Assembly: GCF_964275005.1 (NCBI RefSeq)
Contig: NC_092696.1
Location: 30,589,006 to 30,653,005, forward strand
From: Diadema setosum
Taxonomy: Eukaryota > Echinodermata > Echinoidea > Diadematoida > Diadematidae
DNA length: 64,000 bases
Direction of reading: 5' to 3'
A model generated the notes under the pieces. That model did not search any database. It saw only the letters and a program-made list of their open reading frames with translations, and had not been told where the DNA came from. Made by a program: the position numbers and the translations under genes. Each line of letters starts with the position of its first letter. The stretch's first letter is position 1. Below are positions 12,044-23,558 of this stretch, in pieces.

Positions 12044-13346
12044 CGAACGTCCGTGATGCTTTAATCTCTATCGCTGCTGCAAATTCTAACTTGTTGTCCA
12101 AACTGTAATGTATACCAAAATTTGGTGTTCCACCTAATGCACGTATCCTGCAAAAATTGTACGTCTGCTGGTTGTACATGTGACTTAACATTTTTTTTTT
12201 TTTTAATGCAAGATCATATTCAGTTTTCGTGTCTCCGCTATGTACTAATAAAGGTCGTAGCCCATTAAACTTTATTGGCGAAATTGTTCTGAGTCGTAAT
12301 TAACTAAGATCTAGCCACATGATAATACATGTATGTATGTTTTGAGTTTCTGTCCATCCCTTGTCAAATGCGAATCGAAATTACATTTTTAGACGAACCT
12401 CCGAGAATAAAAGAACGTCAGTGATGATTAAAACGTTATCGAGTGCAACGGGGCACCATCTTGCTTCGATGGCAAATGTTCATTTTACCTTTGGCTCTCT
12501 AGACGAGGAGCTGCATGTCATGTTTGGAGCGCACAGGGGCTCGTCTGCAGTTTTTGGACCATACGATTCACGGAAAACCAAGCAAATAGTGAATATTTTA
12601 TCTGAAAATCTACCTCCTACTCCCTCTCTGAGCAGTACAATGTATATCATATGTTGACAGGGTGTCGGATTTCTGGTAATTTACATTTAAATACCTCTTT
12701 AAATTTTTGACTGTTTTAGGAAGGCTACATGCTCTCTATGGTTTTATAGTCATCCGTCCTGGAACATGACCCTAGTGGTAGAGCGAACGTCCGTGACGTA
12801 AACAATCCGACTGATAGGGATAACCTATCTCGAAAGTGTCCTTGATTCTTTAATACTTTCAGCTCAAATGACGAAAAGTAAAGTTTTACAGAGTGAAAAA
12901 TAAACTTTGACCAGTAGTTTCAGAATTTTTAAGGTGGTATGTGATCATGATGAACAAACAGCTTAAAATTTACTTTGAATTTTACGCTTGTATTCCCTCT
13001 AATAATGTATAAACAGCTACACACTAAAAACCAAGTTATAGGAAAATGGAATTTTGCGTAATCTGTAATTTCTGTGCCTTTAAATTTCTTTCTGATGAGG
13101 TTTTGGAGACAATTTGTACAGTTATAGGTTCTAAATATTTCGCTCACGGACGTTTGGTTCAAGAAAAGAAATATTTAATGATTACAAATATGTCACTACC
13201 AAAATATGTCACGGTACGATAAGTTGATCTTACTTGAAAATAATTATTACTAAATCACTTAGTTTCTCATGCAAAAAGTGAATAACGTTCAGCATTCAAT
13301 TTACCTGTAATTACAAAAGGAAAATGTTTTGCTCACGGATGTTCGT
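12044..13346. repeat. Segment with recurring GAACGTCCGTGA motif
   Basis: The motif occurs forward at 12044 and 12786 and in reverse complement near 13143 and 13332 (gctcacggatgttcg), with a weaker form near 12390. The spacing suggests old MITE ends, but boundaries and target duplications were not found. A 98-codon frame at 12361-12657 inside it resembles nothing known. Confidence 0.35.
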
Positions 13347-13798
13347 TGGTAGAATAAGTCCATGAATTACATAGTATAGACCAAGGGCTAGTGAGGATCA
13401 ACCTGCACCCCTCTGCACCTAGCATTCATTGTTGTTTCCATGTAGCCCTTGGTCTGGAGGGTCGGAAAAGTGATGTTCACAAAAAAAAAAAGGTGGGTCC
13501 CAAGACCCGCCCAATGACGTTTTTTGACGTCACTTCCGGAACGACCTTTTAGCGAATATGGGGAAATAGCATTTGGGTATTATCCTAGTAAAATGGTCCC
13601 CTTGCCTTTATTTTTCAATGATAACCAAAGATTTTGGTATTTCTAGATTTCTCAGAAGATGGGAAACATAATGCAAAGCAGAGTTTGGCAATATAAGCCC
13701 TCAGATTGTCGTCATCGACAACGAAAAGGGCTACGATGTCGATAAAATTCAACAAAATTTCACAAAATTTGTGCAGTTTTTCAAGTTTGACCCTTTAA

Positions 13799-14990
13799 AG
13801 GACAAGTTCACCTTCATAAACATAAGGATTGAGAAAATGCAACAATATTAGTAGAACACATCAGTGAAAAATTGAGGAAAATTGGACAATCGATGCAAAA
13901 GTTATGATTTTTTTTTTTATTTTTATGTTGGAACCGCTGGATGAGGAGACTACTACAGCTTGTGAGTCATATGCGTACAACAGTATAAAGAAAATATAAA
14001 AGAAAATTCAACTTATTTTCACTTTTTTCGCATAATAAAAGAGCAATTGACTTGCCTCTTTCTAAAGGCAGGGGGAATAATATTACCCGTAACATTTATC
14101 GGTAACGAGTCAGGGGAATGTGTACTTTTTTCAAAAGATGGAATTTTGTGAAATTCTCTTCATATTTTCCTTATATGTGACCGTGCACCTCAAAACGAAC
14201 ATAAAGTCGCACACACTGATTTTGTGTGAGGACTGAAAATAAGTAAAATGGGTCAACCTAGCCGAACTTGACATCTTCATATTTTCTGAAAGAGCGGGTC
14301 TTCTTTTACATTATGCTAAAATGTGGTATCATAAAACAGGCGGGAAAGTGTGTTTTTTTTTAGCAGTTTATCTCTAACATTTTTGGTAGAATAGTTTGAT
14401 TAGGTGTGTCTTTAGAATCCCTTTTTCATTTCTGAAAAACCTTGCCACACTTTTCACTTTCAACTCTAATAACTTTTGAAATTTAATTTGATAATCCCTT
14501 CATTGTTATTACTCTGGTGGTTTACTTCCTGTTTTTTGTCCCATTCATTGCACAGCCAGCACGGTTTGGTAAAGATTAAGCGCTTGAATAGACACTATAC
14601 TTCAGAGCCTCTTTTCTCAGTTCACACTTTTCCTGAGTTTGTGCTTTCTTTCCAATATTTAAATAGGTTAGGAGAGTCCATTTGATTTGAGTTATACATC
14701 ATTTTAGAGCTTAAAGTCTTCTCTTTCAGAATATGGTCTTAACTAAAAATTCATGACTGGCGACTTTTTGTTTGTTTTGAGGTGCAGGGTCACATATTTT
14801 TGTACGCATGTGACATCTAAGTTATTCATACACTGCAGTAGTCTTCTCATCCAGCGGGTACTGCACAGAAACTTCAAAAATTCATAACTTTTGAACGGAT
14901 TGTCTGATTTTCCTCAAACTTTAAATGATGTGTTCTACTAATATTGCTACATTCTCTCAATCCTTACGTTTATGAAGGTGAACTTGTCCT
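13799..14990. mobile_element. TTAA-flanked MITE with long inverted ends
   Basis: 1192 bp. The left arm starts AGGACAAGTTCACCTTCATA (13799) and the right arm ends with its complement (14990); similarity runs about 180 bp into each end. TTAA flanks it at 13795-13798 and 14991-14994. It contains a second inverted-repeat element at 14173-14797. No transposase. Confidence 0.7.
14173..14797. mobile_element. MITE nested in the 13799-14990 MITE
   Basis: Inverted ends ATATGTGACCGTGCACCTCA at the left and the near complement at the right (ggtgcagggtcacatat). Inner matches such as ttttctgaaagag and ctctttcag also pair. It lies wholly inside the outer element, so it inserted later. Confidence 0.55.
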
Positions 14991-15488
14991 TTAAGTTTTG
15001 CATATTTAAGTGACTTGAAATTTGGTCTTAATATTAAATGAATATCCCTTTTAATGAAAACAAAAGATTCTGGCCTTATTGTAATCCTATCTTCAGTAGA
15101 CATTGAAGTGCGCGGTGTCTGGAATTAAGCCTCCCAAATGTCTTTTTTATGTCCAGTATCACAATGAGCTACAACTCATCCCTTTATCATGTAAATTCAC
15201 AAATTTAATCATATTTTGCTATCAGCAATCACCTGATTGAATAACAGTTACCTTAAAATGAGAAATCAAAGGTGGCTATCATTCTTTTTAATAATGACGT
15301 TGGTCACGACATCGAAGATGAAGACGATGTCAAAGACTAGAATTTCAACATGGCAGGGATTCTTTTACAATATATCCATTTCACTTGATTCATTTCAGCC
15401 CTAAATTTACTGTAAAGGAAATTAAACACATGAATTTTCAATTCTATTAGCTTTTTATTTCTTTGCAACAAACTCAAATTCTGCTTAA

Positions 15489-16086
15489 GGAGAAATTCAG
15501 TCTAAAAATAAGTTAGTCTGATAAAAAAGAGTAAAATCTTACGAGTTCAACGCTAAGAATTTGACTGTTAATCTCATGAAAAATAGGGAAGTTATGATTT
15601 TTTTTTTCATTTTGCTAATTTTTTGCAAATCATCCATGTACAGTGGATAAGAATATGCACCCGAGTGATCTGACCATGTCATACCCTCACAATTTTCCAT
15701 TGATCGTGTGCAAAACATTAAGAAAATTCAATGTTTCTGTCATTAAAGTCTGACATATGATGTTATTTCTGGTTGCATAACTTCGTAATAGTGATGTTAG
15801 ATGTATCAGGATTTGAGCCTCGAGCATAATTGCGTATGAATGAAAAACTGGAAATGTCAATTTTTATTTACAACCTATACGGCAAGATGTGAGGGGATGA
15901 CATGCTCACCTTGCCATTTGCATGTTCATATTGACCGTTCAAGAACTGTTTCCTAAAAAAATAGCGAAACTTCAAAATGTCATAACTTCCTTATTTTTCA
16001 TGCGATATCGATCACAATTTTGCCATTGAACTCGTAATACTTTTTCTTATCAGACTATACAATTTCTATTTGGACTGGATATCCTC
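15489..16086. mobile_element. MITE-like inverted-repeat element
   Basis: The arms of about 130 bp are inverted copies: left GGAGAAATTCAGTC to caatgaaaaatagggaagttatga-like text at about 15600; right complementary text from about 15960 to GACTGGATATCCTC. TTAA lies left of it and TTCA right, so the duplication is imperfect. No coding potential. Confidence 0.5.
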
Positions 16087-16647
16087 TTCAGAAAATGGCT
16101 AATAACTAGTTTCATAATTAAAACCCTTTTCTCAACTACGCTGCACTCACTGGCACTATTCTAAATACAGTATCAGGCATGCATAATACTTTGACATGAT
16201 TTTTCCTCTATTTTCTTCTGAAATTCCATCTGCATTGTGATTGTCACCCTTATGGCACATTACATGTTGCATAATGGAGACAATGGACTTTTAGAGGCCT
16301 AAATAACTTTGATGTTTTCGTAACTTGCAAAGGCTAACTTGTTGGTTCTTGGTGGTTTTGTGGCATAGTGGATAAAACTCCCGACTCAGAATTTTAGAAG
16401 AAACGATATTCTAGTTAATTCGTGATTGACCAATCACAGACGTTTTTACTTCTTATTTCAGGTCATCTCGTATATATCTCAACCAATCACGGTGCAGTTT
16501 ATAAAAACTTTGGGGAATCCCCCTCTTGCCGTCCAATATTTTAAATATTGGTCGCCTCGGCAAAAAATATTGGTCGAGTTCAACAAACTTTTTAAGTGGG
16601 TTGGAGGTTATGAGGTGCGTCGACAAAATAACACTTGTATTTGGGCT

Positions 16648-16930
16648 CTAAAAATCCTCTGTATGGATAATAATACGTGATATTATTGTACTAATGTTAA
16701 TAATATGTGGCCTCCATGAAAGTTTATCGTCCCCTGTAATCCCAAAGAATTTTATATGAGATACACGTTCTAATTGAGTGTCATCAAAAATAGTATCTTT
16801 GCGCAAACATTCTATAGAATTGCTAAATAACATATATTTAGTTTTTAAAAGATTAAGAGATAATTTATTAGCTCTTATCCACTGGGTCACTTTTTTCAAT
16901 TCGGAATTAACAATGTGCACAAAGTAATGA
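16648..16930 (-). mobile_element. LINE family A fragment (RT C-terminal part)
   Basis: The minus strand encodes LKKVTQWIRANKLSLNLLKT followed by an FFGITGDDKLSW stretch. These match the region after the RT palm in the LINE at 33561 (CNKLSLNVSKTN ... CLGITIDSSLTW). Only about 280 bp remains. Confidence 0.65.
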
Positions 16931-18365
16931 ATATCTAAATTAGCAAAGTAATGAACATCTAAATTAGCATCGGAACTTGTGCTGACTTAGTTTGTCGACC
17001 TCATTTATGCCCATTTCGTTGTTCATGACCTGCAAGTCCCTATTGCCAAATTTTTGAAAGAAAAGAAATAGTTTACTGAAATATCAATTTAGTGAAATAA
17101 AATGAATAAACAATCAGATATTGACGTTAATAAAATCATTACCAGAACAAGGAAATGTACAGATGTACGATTATAAAATATTGGGGTACATTATGTTACG
17201 GTGAGAGATCCTCGCGGAGGTAGCGTTGCGACCGAGCGGATGAGGGTGTTGTAGGGGGTATCACGGTAGAGACTTTTTGTAAAATCAGAGTATAAAAGTC
17301 TCGTTTACAGAACAAGTTTATTCAAATTTCAAGAGATTGAACATAGTGAAAAAATAACTGGGAAGGACTATCATCCTAACTTATGAAAACTGTTCATTTT
17401 ACTATAAGTACGAGCAGAGCGAGTGAGCCACTCTCACTTTGCCATTCACCTGAAATGTATTCATTAAAATCTTGAACGTGATCGCATTGTTCGAGCAATA
17501 AAAATTATTCTTATATTGCTAAAAAGCAGAGAAGGAAAATTGCAAGGTTTACTGAAGGTTATGTTTCAGTGGGCACACTCGAGGACGCGAGGCTACCATC
17601 AATATACACTAAATTTCCTCATAAGTAAACATTGGTGTATAGATAATGTATGTCTAGCGTATGGGGTGGGGGGGGGGCAACCCCCCCCCCCCCCACTTCC
17701 GGCGCCCTTGCCCACAAGACATACACGGCTTAAAACGAAAATATTATCCGTCAGCATTCCTGGATGTATAACCGCCTATAGCCAATTATAAATGATATAC
17801 TTTTCTTCCCTTTATTATGTTTACTTTTCAAACGCAAGCTGAGAACAAAGAACATACCAGATAATTTGAAGATGGCACGTTATTAAGATTCTGTTATTTT
17901 CTTCGCTAAAAATGCTGAACTGCGTCATGTATTGAAGATGTCTCAAATCAACTTGGAAAAGTAGTTATTTATTTTTTTTTTTATTTATTATTATTATTAT
18001 TATTATTTTTACGAAAAGGTAATCTTACCTGTATGCAGGTTCATAATACTTTTTGGCATACGTTGTAATGTAGTCAATTGATATTTCACAACGGGCACAA
18101 CAGTCTTTGTTGGTCAATGTTAGTCTCCCTCTTTCCCTCCACTATTTCTCAGTTACTGCAAAAACAATATTCGAATTGTGTAATTTGGGAGACTTACTGT
18201 TTCTCTTCGAAGAGCATATTCTTAAAAGCACTGCTCCTGCTTTTCAATAAGTCCCTCTGTTGTAATCTCTAGTCCATGCATCTCATCGTCTTTTTATGCA
18301 AAAAGTCATTGGTATCTTATATCATCCTCTTTAAAAAAAAGCAAAAGAAAAAGCTAAAACTGGTG
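16931..18365. other. Unassigned AT-rich DNA with a G/C hairpin
   Basis: No gene seen. A run of ten G and a run of fourteen C around gcaa at about 17669-17695 could pair. A T/A-rich simple repeat lies at 17968-18010. A tRNA A-box-like tggcatagtgg just upstream at 16364 has no B box. Confidence 0.5.
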
Positions 18366-18626
18366 TTAAACCTTTGATCTTAGTACACAATATTTAACTC
18401 CGAAATTTTCAGCTGTTGGCGCTATACAGCCTTCATCAGCAGAATGACCAGTCTTTGCCTTGTTCACGTGACGGTTCATAAACGGGTCATAGACTTTCGG
18501 AAGTTTGTACCGCACCCAGTCTTTGTTGAGAGAAGGTTGGTAGACCCTGATGTAGATTACTTTTTTAATTCCCGTTTTAAAGTATCGAGGTTCCCGGTCT
18601 AGAACCTCCACCTTCTCCAGGTCCAC
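18366..18626 (-). pseudogene. Penelope-like element endonuclease tail
   Basis: An 86-codon minus-strand frame containing VLDREPRYFKTGIKKVIYIR and QPSLNKDWVRYKLP. This pattern, DRE..RY...IKEA.YIR...PSLN, is the C-terminal half of the GIY-YIG endonuclease attached to Penelope/Poseidon-type reverse transcriptases. The upstream GIY-YIG core and the RT are absent, so this is a 5'-truncated copy. The following DEGCIAPTAENF is the usual tail. A DIRS-type or other GIY-YIG source is less likely. Confidence 0.6.
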
Positions 18627-18869
18627 GTGATGGCCTGGCGATATGAAGAGGACGTGTCGTGATAATAATAGTCATGCACATCACTATTACACCACTAGTT
18701 CACTACGTAAAATGTTTGTGATAAGTCGATACTCGATAGTCTCAATCACAAAATGTTTCAAACATTTGATATTCAAGGTCGCACTCCGCGCGTGAAAACG
18801 TCGCACTCGACTAAAGATTCACATGTAATAGACATTGCTGAACAAACACGCACGCACTTGCCCTCTGCT

Positions 18870-19021
18870 GCGACACGGATTGTCGCCCCCGTCACGGATT
18901 GTCGTGTGGCGACAATCCGTGACGCTTGTGCAGTTCCCAGTTTTTGACCTCGATGGCGACAATCCATGATGGCAAGAAAATTGTTGCGACACGGATTGTC
19001 GCCCCGTCAAGGATTGTCGCC
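18870..19021. repeat. Cluster of the ACGGATTGTCGCC motif, both orientations
   Basis: Six copies of a motif of about 13-18 bp lie in about 150 bp: gcgacacggattgtcgcc at 18870 and 18986, shortened copies near 18893 and 19009, and reverse copies near 18908 and 18954. A further isolated reverse copy occurs at 40299-40315. Confidence 0.7.
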
Positions 19022-19084
19022 CCGGGCTCGGGGTGGTTGCTCCGGTGTTAAGCTTTTGTGGGATGGGTATAACTGGTAAGTTAT

Positions 19085-19086
19085 GC

Positions 19087-19122
<36 letters not shown>

Positions 19123-19480
19123 TTGTTGTGAGCTGCATGGTATGTGCTGTGTATGATTTGTAGGTGCGTACAATAAGTGACTTGTTTATGAGTTTCCGTA
19201 TTTGTGTGTGTGTGTGTGTTTGGAGTATATTAATACAATATATAGAAACTGTGCATGTGTGGTGGTTGTATAGTGGTAGTGGTTTGTTTGTCTGTGTGTA
19301 TACGTGTGCCTGTATGCGTAAGTGTGTATGTGGTATATAGTGGCGTATGTGTATATCAAAGGGTATGTGATGGTGCATGTTTGTGGGCGTAGTTTTGTGC
19401 CTGCATGAGTATCTGAGGGGTTTGGTGTTCGTGGGCTATGTAGGCCCTACGTATGTGTGTTGTGTGTGAGCATTCGTGTG
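19085..19480 (+). repeat. GT-rich simple sequence
   Basis: (GT)n at 19091-19120 and a looser GT-rich, TAT-containing tract to about 19480. Open frames here are low complexity. Confidence 0.8.
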
Positions 19481-19535
19481 TCTACGTAAGGCCCTGCCAG
19501 TCACATAATGCTCTGCGTCCCGCGTTACGTCCAAA

Positions 19536-19830
19536 TAAGTCATTTTTTTTTTTTTTTTTCTGCGGACACCCGCGGATCCCTTGTTGTCACCAGAGCATTT
19601 TTACAAAACATATGGGAAAAAATATGCGGGCGATACGGAGAGATACGACCAAATGCCAATACTTGCGTCCACTTGCGGATATTCTTACGAATTGGCACGT
19701 AATTTTGTTCTTTCAAATTGCATAAACTTCCGAATAGTTCGGAACACTTGCGGAGAGTTGCGACTATTTACGGAGAGTTGCGGATATTTTCGGATAGTTA
19801 CAGATTGTTATAAATAATTATGTACATTAC
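19536..19830. repeat. Poly-T followed by GCGGA-rich repeat
   Basis: A T run at 19541-19559, then repeated ttgcgga(ga/ta)(g/t)tt phrases near 19667, 19747, 19773 and 19785. The character resembles the 4960-5740 repeat. No gene. Confidence 0.35.
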
Positions 19831-20133
19831 GACGATCCCTGCCAAATCAATGTATTATGACAGCAAATTAATCACACATTAGACTGTCTTACATTGTACA
19901 CTGGGGAAAACTGAAATTGAATTTACGTACAAGTTGTGAAAAGTTTTCACATTTGTTTAATTTGCTTTACAGTAATAAAAGATATATGAAATTTGAAGTT
20001 TGAATTTCATTTGTGCAGCTCAAATATGGATAAACATCATAAATGTAAAGACTATATAACATTATTATACCACATTTAGAATACAATCTAGATCGATAAA
20101 TTCAACAGAGTTTAAGTTAAACAGAGCCTGTTT

Positions 20134-20300
20134 GTGGAAATCATCAATGATAAAATGAAAAATAAGATAATTGGTGTTATATACAGGCCACCAAATCATA
20201 AAACCAAAACGTTTTTAGAAAATTTTGATGAATGCCTCAACACGATTACACAAGAAAATAAGGAAAGTTATATTATGGGCGACTATAACATATATATGGA
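20134..20300 (+). mobile_element. LINE family A endonuclease fragment
   Basis: Encodes KIIGVIYRPPNHKTKTFLEN and SYIMGDYNIYM, the endonuclease VYRPP and GDYN motifs of family A. It stops where the 5' part of the next LINE begins at about 20310. Confidence 0.6.
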
Positions 20301-20475
20301 CTATATTATGGCCGCCATACATATGGCGGATCAACTTGAAGGGTGCGGTTGTGTGTCAAGTCTTGTTCAAGTATAAATTATACCTTTCTGAGGACATTTC
20401 AACTGGAAATTTTTGTTGTGAATACTAAGGATGAGGACACATTTCTGCGAAATATAGGTTCTTCATAAAACCGAC

Positions 20476-21265
20476 ATGCCTGCAGGTGGAAAAACTCAAG
20501 AAAATTCTCGGAAGACCAGAAGGGGCAAGTTGTCAGAGAATGACCGGCGAAGGGACAAGACCCCCGCCGGTGAGCCCGGGGCCGATGAATCGAACTTGAG
20601 CTCAGACGAGGAGTCAACTCCAGCTGGTCAGTCAAGCAGCCATAGCTTCGACAGCACGCTGAAAGACGCCATTGAACGCCAAATTGGGCATTCTCTGCGG
20701 TCACCGGAGCTTGTCAAACAGATTGCCAACGAAGTTTTTGAGGTGATTGCTGCGAAGCTCGAAGAGCGTGTAACGTCCAAAGTGTATGATGCTGTGTCCT
20801 TGGACCTTCAAAAGCACGCTGACGAGCTTGACGCCATGAAAAAGAAAATCTCAGATATGCAGAGGGACATCCAAAAACTCAACTCATGCGATCGACCGCA
20901 GCCACCGTATAACTCCACGGCCATGGCAGGATAACACCGCCGATGATCGCAACGCGCCTTACGATCCAACCCTATCGTACGCAGATGCAACCAGAAGGAA
21001 GGGACCTCGAGCGATTATCATCAAGTTCAGCCGCTACAACGCGCGAAGCGATGTCTACAAAGCCCGCACTCGACTGAAGGACATACAAGGACCCAAGATC
21101 TTCATCAGAGAGGACCTAACTGCTAGCCGAGCCGCACTTTACAGGAAGCTTGTCAGTAGCAGAAAGGCGAAGACCTGCTGGACACAAGACGGCATCATTT
21201 TCGCCCTCAACAAAGACGCCAAGCGAGTCAGAATCTCATCTGCACAGGACATCGAAAATATGTGA
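20476..21265 (+). pseudogene. LINE family B ORF1
   Basis: Starts with ATG at 20476. The N-terminal 100 residues are charged and low complexity; a helical coiled-coil-like stretch follows (DELDAMKKKISDMQRDIQKL). A C-terminal domain contains AIIIKFSRYNARSDVY, IFIREDLTASRAALYR and the end SSAQDIENM, resembling the nucleic-acid-binding C-terminal part of LINE ORF1 proteins. One frameshift near 20930 separates the first 153 codons from the rest; the stop is at 21263-21265. Such proteins bind the LINE RNA. The coding text is much more GC-rich than ORF2. Confidence 0.65.
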
Positions 21266-21330
21266 GACTGATCGTTACGTATCTTTTGTATGTTAAATGT
21301 GTAGTAATATACAAAATATATATATTTTTA

Positions 21331-22284
21331 ATGATTGCACATAAATCAAATATTTCTCAACAGGCAAATATAAAATATCCTTGTTTAATGTGTAATCTTT
21401 CAGTTAGAGTGAATCAGAAGGCTGCCCTCTGTGCAGGGTGTCAAATGTGGTGTCACGTCAAATGTGGAGTCCCCATTACTGACTTTGAAAGTAACGTGGA
21501 CTGGATTTGCCAGAAATGTACATTCACTGAACTGCCATTTCATAACAGTTTGGATTATTATGATAGTGACTCACAGCTATTACCTCTGTTTGATATCGAC
21601 CATGAAACGGTCTCTCCCAGAAACGAAGTCCGATCTGATCTTAATGATGATAATCAAAAATTGTTGGAAGAGTTAAATAGTACTGTTAAAATAGGGATGA
21701 AAAATGGTTTTGTAATATCTCATTTGAATGTGAGAAGTTTGAGGAATAAGGTCGATCAGATCACACAGTATTTGGCTGTCAACAAGATAGATATATTTTC
21801 TGTGTCCGAAACTTGGCTGGATGAAAGTGTCAGTCTGAGTTTAGTGGTCAGTGGGTATTCTTTTGAGAGAAAAGACAGAAACCGTCAAGGTGGTGGTATA
21901 GGTTGTTACATTAAATCATCTATTTCTTATTCACGTAGAAGTGACCTTGAATGTGGTGACCTTGAGGTCATGTGGATTGAAATTAGGGTACCGCATTCAT
22001 CATCTTGGTTGATTGGTATTGTGTATCGACCACCATCTTCCAAGGCTGATTTTTTCACAAGTATGGAAAACAATATTGAGAAAGTTAGCGAGATAACTCA
22101 GAATTTTATTTTAATCGGTGATTTCAATTGTAATGTTTTGAGTGATAATCCGTTACACTCTAAGCTGAAGGCAATGTGTTCCATGTTTAATCTGAAGCAG
22201 TTGATACAAGGTGCAACTCGTTGTACTCCACATAGTAGTAGCTGTATTGATTTGATTTTTGTATCAACATTACTGAAAGAGGTA
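21331..22284 (+). pseudogene. LINE family B ORF2, PHD finger and endonuclease part
   Basis: The first good ATG after ORF1 is at 21331 (MIAHKSN), 65 bp past the ORF1 stop. Residues from about 15 form a PHD-type zinc finger (CLMCNLS, CAGCQMWCHVKC, DWICQKC). An AP-type endonuclease follows: HLNVRSLRNKVDQI, VSETWLDES, IGIVYRPPSS, LIGDFNCNVL, CIDLIFVS. The frame is interrupted after LLKEVDYG by the 1.26-kb insertion, and resumes at 23559. Endonuclease catalytic residues N, E, D and N are in place. Confidence 0.8.
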
Positions 22285-22293
22285 GATTATGGC
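22285..22293 (+). repeat. 9-bp target duplication, left copy
   Basis: GATTATGGC, repeated exactly at 23550-23558 on the other side of the insertion. Confidence 0.9.
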
Positions 22294-23549
22294 GGCTTGT
22301 GCCGAAAGGATGGGTTGGGTGGTGGCGCGTCGCGTTAATGGGAACACCACCCTTCGTCCAAAGCCCCCCCCCCCCCCGGTTTTGCTGAAAGGGTGCGTTG
22401 GGAGCGTTGGGTCGCGTCGCGTTGACTGGAACCCCACCCTTCGTCCAAAGCCCCCCCCCCCCCCCCGGTTTTGCCGAAAGGGTGCGTTGGTACTTTTTCT
22501 CATGTAATATTAAAAGACGAGTTTTGAATTTATATTCAACCTTCAAACAACCATTTCAAAGAGGCTATCGTCCGGATCGGTTTACACTCTATTACCACTT
22601 GGTCTACAGCCAGTTGGTCTGGCACCATGGGGGAGGGGCGAGGGACCCTAAGCTTTACCCTAATCTTATTTCATATGTATGAACATCTGTTTTCTCCCTC
22701 AATGCAGGGTCAGAGGGTAGTCCGTAGTCGTAGAAACCCCCCCCCCCAAAAAAAAAAAAAGAAAAAACAATAGCCCATTTGGTCATATAGACGAAACGAT
22801 TATGGACCAAATGGTACCTGATTAGACCAGGAGGCTGGCTATTAGACCAAATGACAATACGATCAATGGTTATTAGACTAAATGGGTGTAGATTAAATGA
22901 TGATAGACAGAGGCTAGACCAACTGGGCAATGGACCAAAATTAATGTGTACACCAAATTTATATTGGACAAATTTGGTTTCATTTTAGACCATTTGATGA
23001 TTAGACGAAATGGAATTAGACCAACTCATAATAGACCAAATCGGTATTTGATGATATAAATTGGTGTTAGACCAAAAATAGACCGAATGGCTATTATTAG
23101 ACGAAATAGTAGACCAAATGTAGACCAAATAGTAATTAAACCAAATAACAATTACACCAAACAGTAATTGGACAAAATGATGACTAGACCAACTGGTTAT
23201 TAGACCAACTGATATCAAACAGCCTATTAGACCAACTGGCTGTAGACCAAGTGGTAATAGAGTGTAAACCGAGCCGGACGATAGTTTCTTTGAAATGGTT
23301 GTTTGAAGGTTAAATATAAATTCAAAACTCGTCTTTTAATATTACATGAGAAAAAGTACCAACGCACCCTTTCGGCAAAACCGGGGGGGGGGGGGGGGGC
23401 TTTGGACGAAGGGTGGGGTTCCAGTCAACGCGACGCGACCCAACGCTCCCAACGCACCCTTTCGGCAAAACCGGGGGGGCTTTGGACGAAGGGTGGTGTT
23501 CCCATTAACGCGACGCGCCACCACCCAACCCACCCTTTCGGCACAAGCC
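22294..23549. mobile_element. Foldback element (insertion A), 1256 bp
   Basis: Inserted in the endonuclease of LINE B with a perfect 9-bp target duplication. The ends are long inverted repeats, 22294-22620 and 23229-23549, starting GGCTTGTGCCGAAAGG. Each arm holds two direct units of about 115 bp, each ending in a ccacccttcgtccaaagcC(n) tract. The core (about 22780-23228) is a degenerate array of agaccaaatgg. No transposase. A 9-bp duplication with long TIRs fits a Mutator-like or Foldback-like non-autonomous element. Confidence 0.85.
22780..23228 (+). repeat. Degenerate agaccaaatgg array in insertion A core
   Basis: More than twenty variants of (tt)agaccaaatgg(t) recur at irregular spacing of roughly 15-25 bp. 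The arms also end in the same phrase in opposite orientation (cagttggtct / agaccaactg). Confidence 0.75.
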
Positions 23550-23558
23550 GATTATGGC
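23550..23558 (+). repeat. 9-bp target duplication, right copy
   Basis: GATTATGGC, identical to 22285-22293. Confidence 0.9.

Noticed and set aside
12361-12657. 98-codon open frame
   Set aside because: No domain, no splice context and no family; AT-rich region with repeat motifs around it.
16355-16400. tRNA-like A box (tggcatagtgg)
   Set aside because: No B box follows at tRNA spacing, so neither a tRNA gene nor a SINE can be supported.
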